Source: DATCSE01 sp036568605
GTDB lineage: Bacteria; Pseudomonadota; Gammaproteobacteria; Burkholderiales; Burkholderiaceae_C
Reading direction: 5' to 3'
DNA length: 11,499 nt
NCBI GenBank assembly: GCA_036568605.1
Contig: DATCSE010000327.1
Span: 1 to 11,499 of the forward strand
In this document: positions 6,593 through 11,499 of the stretch, one piece after another
Layout of the letters: each line of letters begins with the position of its first letter
Numbering within the stretch: position 1 is the first letter of the stretch
Translations under genes and position numbers: made by a program
Notes under the pieces: generated by a model
Seen by the model: only the letters and a program-made list of their open reading frames with translations
Database searches by the model: none
Told to the model about the DNA's origin: nothing

Positions 6593-7517
6593 CTTCTTCT
6601 CCGCCGGCTGGTCGGTGTACATCGCCGCAGCCACCGTGCTCGGGCTCGTCGGCTGCCTGATGCTGCTGGCCATCGCGAGCCGCACCAAGGCCGCCTCGAA
6701 GGACGGCTCGACCGGCCACGTCTGGGACGTGGACCTCAAGGAGATGAACAACCCGCTGCCGCTGTGGTGGATGGGGCTGTTCGTCATCACGATCGTGTTC
6801 GGCGGGCTGTACCTGGCGCTCTATCCCGGGCTCGGCAGCGCCGCCGGGGCGTTCAAGTGGAGCAGCGCCGAACAGTACCGCGCCGAGCAGGGTCAGGCGA
6901 CGCAGCAGATGGCCGCGGTCTACGCGAAGTACACGGCGATGCCGGTGCCCGCGCTGGCCAAGGAGCCGCAGGCGATGGCGATCGGCGAGCGCCTGTTCAT
7001 CAACAACTGCGCCGCCTGCCACGGGTCGGACGCACGCGGCAGCAAGGGCTTCCCGAACCTGACCGACACCGACTGGCTGTACGGGGGCAGCCCCGAGGCC
7101 ATCGTCGAGACCATCACGCATGGCCGGCAGGGCACGATGCCGACGATGGCCGCCGCGGTCGGCACGGCGAGCGACGTGAGCAACGTCGCGGAGTACGTGC
7201 TGAGCCTGTCGGGCAGCCCGCACAACTCGATCGCCGCGGCGGCAGGCCGCAGCAAGTTCGCGGCCTGCGCGGCCTGCCACGGGCCCGACGGCAAGGGCAA
7301 CCCGGCGCTGGGCGCGCCGAACCTGACCGACAAGGTCTGGCTGCACGGCTGGGGCCACGATGCGATCGTCGCGATGATCAACAACGGCAAGACCAACGTG
7401 ATGCCGGCGCAGGAGAAGCGACTGACGCCGGAGCAGATCCACGTGCTCGCCGCCTATGTGTGGAGCCTGTCGAACAACAGCGTGTTCGATGCGGCCGGCG
7501 CTGCCGCGGCCAAGTGA
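6585..7517 (+). CDS. ccoP: cbb3 oxidase dihaem cytochrome c subunit III (CcoP), 310 aa
   Basis: This is a membrane-bound dihaem cytochrome c that takes electrons from soluble cytochrome c or the bc1 complex and hands them to CcoO. Two N-terminal helices are visible, about residues 8-29 and 57-79, with the conserved stretch HVWDVDLKEMNNPLPLWW between them. Two cytochrome c domains follow. The first has C142-A-A-C145-H146 and a Met ligand near M185 or M188 (GTMPTM). The second has C228-A-A-C231-H232 and M273 (NVMPAQ). Length is normal for the two-helix form of CcoP. GGAGGAG-like sequence at 6571-6577 lies inside ccoQ ahead of the ATG, and the start codon overlaps the end of ccoQ by eight bases. 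The tail is Ala-rich. All haem motifs are intact. Confidence 0.97.
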   Translation: MSDFFSAGWSVYIAAATVLGLVGCLMLLAIASRTKAASKDGSTGHVWDVDLKEMNNPLPLWWMGLFVITIVFGGLYLALYPGLGSAAGAFKWSSAEQYRAEQGQATQQMAAVYAKYTAMPVPALAKEPQAMAIGERLFINNCAACHGSDARGSKGFPNLTDTDWLYGGSPEAIVETITHGRQGTMPTMAAAVGTASDVSNVAEYVLSLSGSPHNSIAAAAGRSKFAACAACHGPDGKGNPALGAPNLTDKVWLHGWGHDAIVAMINNGKTNVMPAQEKRLTPEQIHVLAAYVWSLSNNSVFDAAGAAAAK

Positions 7518-7560
7518 CGACGGCCCGGCGTTTGCGGCGATGGCCGAAGGCCCTGCAGCG

Positions 7561-9033
<1,473 letters not shown>

Positions 9034-9058
9034 ACCTCGTTGAAATCAGGAGATCGAG

Positions 9059-9337
9059 ATGAACGCCCACTCCGCCCTTGCCGTGCCTGCCGGCTCGCCG
9101 CCGGTCGCGTGGTGGCGACTGCCCATCGTCTGGCTGGCACTGGGACTGCCCGGGGCCGTCGTGGTCGGCGGCGTGTTCGTTGCGATACTCGCGTGGCAGC
9201 ATGTCGATCCGGTGGTCGCCGATGCGCCCGCGCACACCGCGAAGCTCGCCGCCCCGGCCGCCGCGGACGGCAGCGCGACGCAGGCGATGGAGCCGGCCCT
9301 TCGAGCGCGCAACCATGCCGCGACGCCACGCCGCTGA
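9059..9337 (+). CDS. ccoH: Short CcoH/FixH-like membrane protein, 92 aa
   Basis: The N-terminal half resembles FixH: a Pro-rich lead, then PPVAWWRLPIVWLALG running into a single helix at about residues 20-46, followed by HVDPVVAD, similar to the RHPDPVV-type motif after the helix in FixH proteins. Canonical FixH is about 150-170 residues with a periplasmic beta domain. Here that domain is missing and the protein ends after a low-complexity Ala-rich stretch and the motif ALRARNHAATP. From memory this short form with an RNHAAT-like tail recurs in Burkholderiales, so it is likely a lineage-specific shortened CcoH and not a frameshift product. AGGAG at 9048-9052 fixes the start, six bases away. 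The position right after ccoG is that of ccoH in ccoGHIS clusters. The assignment is moderate because the family domain is largely absent. Confidence 0.72.
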   Translation: MNAHSALAVPAGSPPVAWWRLPIVWLALGLPGAVVVGGVFVAILAWQHVDPVVADAPAHTAKLAAPAAADGSATQAMEPALRARNHAATPRR

Positions 9338-9370
9338 GCGGCACAGGTTCACGCGACCCGAGGCCCATCC

Positions 9371-9589
9371 GTGAAGCAGCGAGCGATGCGCATCCTGTGG
9401 CCGGCCTTCCTGATGGCCGGCGTGCTGGAGGCGCTGGTGTTCGTCGTCGTCGATCCCGGCGAGCTGCATGGGCTCGGCGGGCTGCTGACGCAGTGGCCGA
9501 CCCAGGCGATCTACACGATCACGTTCCTGATCTTCTGGTGCGTGATCTCGACTGCGGGTGCGCTGACCGCGCTGCTCGAGGTCGAATGA
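9371..9589 (+). CDS. Uncharacterised two-helix membrane protein, 72 aa
   Basis: No named family is recognised. Two hydrophobic helices lie at about residues 8-27 (ILWPAFLMAGVLEALVFVVV) and 46-69, joined by a short loop with DPGELHGLGG. The single Cys (C56) follows FLIFW in the second helix. The start is GTG at 9371, supported by GAGG at 9360-9363 seven bases away. An ATG at 9386 would shorten it by five residues. The stop overlaps the start of the SafE-like gene in an ATGA arrangement, so the two are translationally coupled. From memory, similar proteins starting MRxLWPAFL occur beside ccoG/fixH in other Burkholderiales, suggesting a conserved accessory of cbb3 assembly. A role in copper or haem handling is a guess from position. 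Confidence 0.78.
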   Translation: MKQRAMRILWPAFLMAGVLEALVFVVVDPGELHGLGGLLTQWPTQAIYTITFLIFWCVISTAGALTALLEVE

Positions 9590-10278
9590 ACGCCTCGCTG
9601 GTCCTCGCGGGGCTGGCGATGGGCCTCGCCGCATCGCCGCACTGCGCGGCCATGTGCAGCGCGCCGTGCGCGGCGTTGACCGGCGGCTGTCGGCGCCGCG
9701 CGGCCGGGTTCCACTTCGGCCGCCTGATCGGCTACATGGCCGGCGGCGCACTGGCCGCGAGCAGCGTGGCCACGCTCGCGTCGTGGAGTGAAACCGCGCC
9801 CGCGCTGCGGCCGCTGTGGGTGCTGCTGCAGCTGGCGTTCCTCGCGCTGGGCCTGTGGTGGCTGGCCACCGGCCGGCAGCCCGGCTGGATGACGCGCGAG
9901 CGAGCGGTGCCCGTGCGCATCGTCGGTCGCGACGGGCGGCCGCTGCGTGCCGGCCTGGCGGGGATCGCATGGGTCGCGTGGCCGTGCGCTGCGCTGCAAT
10001 CCGCGCTGCTGCTCGCGGCGCTGGCGAACGACGCGCCCGGCGGGGCGCTCGTGATGGCGGCCTACGCGATCGGTTCGATGCCGGGCCTGGCGTTCGCACC
10101 GTGGCTCTGGTCACGCTGGCATGCGCTGCAGGGCAGCGCGGTGGCGGTGCCGGCCGCGCAGCAGGCGACGGCAGGGGCGCTGGGTCTGCGGATCGCCGGG
10201 TTCGGCCTCGTCGCGATGTCGGGCTGGGCCCTGGGCCACGGCCTCTGGGTGCGCATCGCCGCCTGGTGCGGGGTCTGA
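9586..10278 (+). CDS. SafE/DsbD_2-like (COG2836) membrane protein, 230 aa
   Basis: This is a polytopic inner-membrane protein of about six helices, in two similar halves. The first helix contains GLAASPHCAAMCSAPC, giving H19, C20, C24 and C28; this fits the SxHCxxMC signature of the sulfite exporter-like/DsbD_2 transmembrane family. The second half begins AGLAGIAWVAWPCAAL and ends AYAIGSMPGLAFAP, matching the WG-x-PCG and GLGTLP patterns of the family. The His-Cys-Met-Cys cluster could bind Cu(I) or take part in thiol redox. Family members are often next to cbb3 or copper genes in beta- and epsilonproteobacteria. Despite the common database name, sulfite transport is not indicated here. The start ATG at 9586 overlaps the previous stop by four bases. 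A separate signal for hemN follows 19 bp after the stop. Confidence 0.85.
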   Translation: MNASLVLAGLAMGLAASPHCAAMCSAPCAALTGGCRRRAAGFHFGRLIGYMAGGALAASSVATLASWSETAPALRPLWVLLQLAFLALGLWWLATGRQPGWMTRERAVPVRIVGRDGRPLRAGLAGIAWVAWPCAALQSALLLAALANDAPGGALVMAAYAIGSMPGLAFAPWLWSRWHALQGSAVAVPAAQQATAGALGLRIAGFGLVAMSGWALGHGLWVRIAAWCGV

Positions 10279-10279
10279 C

Positions 10280-10291
10280 CGCCGAACGGCG
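10280..10291 (+). terminator. Small hairpin after the SafE-like gene, possible weak terminator
   Basis: CGCCGAACGGCG can pair as a 4-bp stem with a GAAC loop, starting two bases after the stop codon. There is no T-tract, and the stem ends seven bases before the FNR-type box. It could mark the end of the cco transcript, but the signal is weak. Confidence 0.2.
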
Positions 10292-10297
10292 CGACGC

Positions 10298-10311
10298 TTG
10301 CGCCAGATCAA
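10298..10311. promoter_or_regulatory. FNR/ANR-type box upstream of hemN
   Basis: TTGCGCCAGATCAA matches the FNR consensus at 8 of 10 positions, with a perfect ATCAA half and a TTGCG half like the site at 1281-1294. Its centre is 41.5 bp before the first ATG of hemN (10346), and CACGAT at 10334-10339 (3/6) sits at the -10 position. hemN is a classic FNR/ANR target in proteobacteria, which supports the call. The geometry implies a transcript starting at or very near the first ATG. Confidence 0.75.
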
Positions 10312-10345
10312 CGTCGCAGTGGCGCGGCGCGGGCACGATCGCGTC

Positions 10346-11499
10346 ATGCCGCCACACGACGTCACGATGCCGAGCGACGCACCGGCCCGCGCGGATGCCG
10401 CGCCGGTGCTGCCCTCCGACCTGCTGCGCCAGTTCGACAAGCCCGGGCCGCGCTACACCTCGTACCCGACTGCCGATCGTTTCGTCGAGACCTTCGGCGC
10501 GCCGGACTGCGCGACGGCATTGCGCCGGCGCGCGGCATCCGGTGCCGCGGGGCCGCTGTCGATCTACGTGCACATCCCGTTCTGCCATTCGGTGTGCTAC
10601 TACTGCGCGTGCAACAAGATCATCACGAAGCACCATGAGCGCGCCGGCGCGTATCTGGCTGCGCTGGACATCGAGATCGAGCTCGTGCGCGAGGCGCTGG
10701 GCAGCGGCCAGCCCGTGTCGCAGCTGCACCTGGGCGGCGGCTCGCCGACGTTCCTCTCAGATGCCGAGCTCGACCGCCTGATGCGGCGGCTGCGCGGCGT
10801 GTTCCGCGTGCAGGATGCGGCCGAGCTGTCGATCGAGGTCGACCCGCGCACGGTCACGAGCGCACGCCTCGCGCACTTGCGCGGGCTGGGCTTCAACCGC
10901 ATCAGCTTCGGCGTGCAGGACTTCGATCCGGCGGTGCAGCAGGCCGTGCACCGCATGCAGCCGTTCGAGAGCGTGCGCGAGCTGATGCACGGTGCGCGCC
11001 AACTGGGCTTCGAGTCCGTCAACGCCGACCTGATTTACGGCCTGCCGAAGCAGACGCCGGCGAGCTTCGCGCGCACGATCGCGCAGATCGTCGAGCTGCG
11101 TCCCGACCGCATCGCGCTGTATGCCTATGCGCATCTGCCGCAGCGGTTCAAGCCGCAGCGGCGCATCGTCGCCGACGATCTGCCTGAGGCGGCGCAGCGC
11201 GTCGAGATGCTGGGCGGCGCGATAGCGGATCTGCTCGAGGCGGGATACGACTACATCGGCATGGACCACTTCGCGCTGCCCGGCGATGCGCTCGCGATCG
11301 CCAGGCGCGAAGGTCGCCTGCAGCGCAACTTCCAGGGCTACAGCACGCAGCCGGATTGCGACCTGGTCGGCCTGGGCGTTTCGGCGATCGGCCGCATCGG
11401 CGCCGTCTACTACCAGAACGCGAAGACGCTGCCGGAATACACCGAGCCGCTGCACCGGCGGGAATTGCCGGTCGTGCGCGGCATCGCGCTGGATCGCGA
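10346..11499 (+). CDS. hemN: Oxygen-independent coproporphyrinogen III dehydrogenase HemN, 5' part (384 codons)
   Basis: HemN is a cytoplasmic radical SAM enzyme that oxidatively decarboxylates coproporphyrinogen III to protoporphyrinogen IX, making haem without oxygen. After a non-conserved lead of about 30 residues comes KPGPRYTSYPTA, a HemN hallmark. The radical SAM cluster motif is C80-x3-C84-x2-C87-x-C89 (CHSVCYYCAC). The glycine motif reads GGGSPT where GGGTPT is usual. Later landmarks are ELSIEVDPR, FNRISFGVQDF, NADLIYGLPKQTP, YIGMDHFALP and RNFQGYSTQ, all diagnostic of true HemN rather than HemW. The frame is open to the window edge, where GIALDR leads into the C-terminal domain; the full protein should be about 460-470 residues. 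The ATG at 10346 is annotated, but ATG 10367 is in frame and may be the real start, since the FNR-type promoter predicts transcription from about 10346. Neither start has a clear ribosome site. Confidence 0.96.
   Translation, partial: MPPHDVTMPSDAPARADAAPVLPSDLLRQFDKPGPRYTSYPTADRFVETFGAPDCATALRRRAASGAAGPLSIYVHIPFCHSVCYYCACNKIITKHHERAGAYLAALDIEIELVREALGSGQPVSQLHLGGGSPTFLSDAELDRLMRRLRGVFRVQDAAELSIEVDPRTVTSARLAHLRGLGFNRISFGVQDFDPAVQQAVHRMQPFESVRELMHGARQLGFESVNADLIYGLPKQTPASFARTIAQIVELRPDRIALYAYAHLPQRFKPQRRIVADDLPEAAQRVEMLGGAIADLLEAGYDYIGMDHFALPGDALAIARREGRLQRNFQGYSTQPDCDLVGLGVSAIGRIGAVYYQNAKTLPEYTEPLHRRELPVVRGIALDR

Noticed and set aside
7540..7542. Earlier in-frame ATG for ccoG, and the still longer open frame from 7456
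   Set aside because: No ribosome site precedes 7540, and the frame upstream overlaps the end of ccoP. The start at 7561 has GAAGG at a workable distance.

Overview
The window is a dense, very GC-rich, strongly GC3-biased stretch of bacterial chromosome. It carries the high-affinity cbb3-type cytochrome c oxidase and the genes that build it. Gene order (ccoI-ccoS-ccoN-ccoO-ccoQ-ccoP-ccoG-short ccoH-small membrane protein-SafE-like protein-hemN) and protein style point to a betaproteobacterium, most likely Burkholderiales. That placement is inference from gene order and recalled protein style; no 16S gene or other marker is present. No tRNA, rRNA, mobile element, CRISPR array or phage gene was seen, and codon use looks uniform across the window.

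Layout: positions 1-133 hold no gene that can be named. A minus-strand pair follows: a DUF2892 membrane protein (990-1178) and, downstream of it, a tandem universal stress protein (134-976). They are transcribed away from a 172-bp divergent control region (1179-1350) that carries two FNR/ANR-type boxes. All other genes are on the plus strand: a single-domain UspA (1351), the copper-exporting ATPase CcoI (1793), CcoS (4081), the oxidase subunits CcoN, CcoO, CcoQ and CcoP (4308-7517), the cupric reductase/ferredoxin CcoG (7561), a short CcoH/FixH-like protein (9059), a 72-residue two-helix membrane protein (9371), a SafE/DsbD_2-like membrane protein (9586), and the 5' part of hemN (10346 to the window edge).

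How it works together: CcoNOP is a proton-pumping haem b/b3-CuB oxidase for micro-oxic respiration, and CcoQ stabilises it. CcoI, CcoG, CcoH and CcoS handle copper delivery and assembly. HemN makes haem precursor without oxygen. The Usp and DUF2892 proteins are typical companions of low-oxygen regulons. Four 14-bp FNR-type palindromes tie the locus into one oxygen-responsive regulon: two in the divergent region, a perfect one inside the ccoS reading frame ahead of ccoN, and one ahead of hemN. At the ccoN, uspA and hemN sites a 3/6-4/6 match to a -10 hexamer lies where a class II FNR promoter would have it.

The core system is well known and not novel. The least understood parts are the 72-residue protein/SafE-like pair (9371-10278), the truncated CcoH, the control site embedded in ccoS, and the possible leaderless or re-annotated start of hemN.
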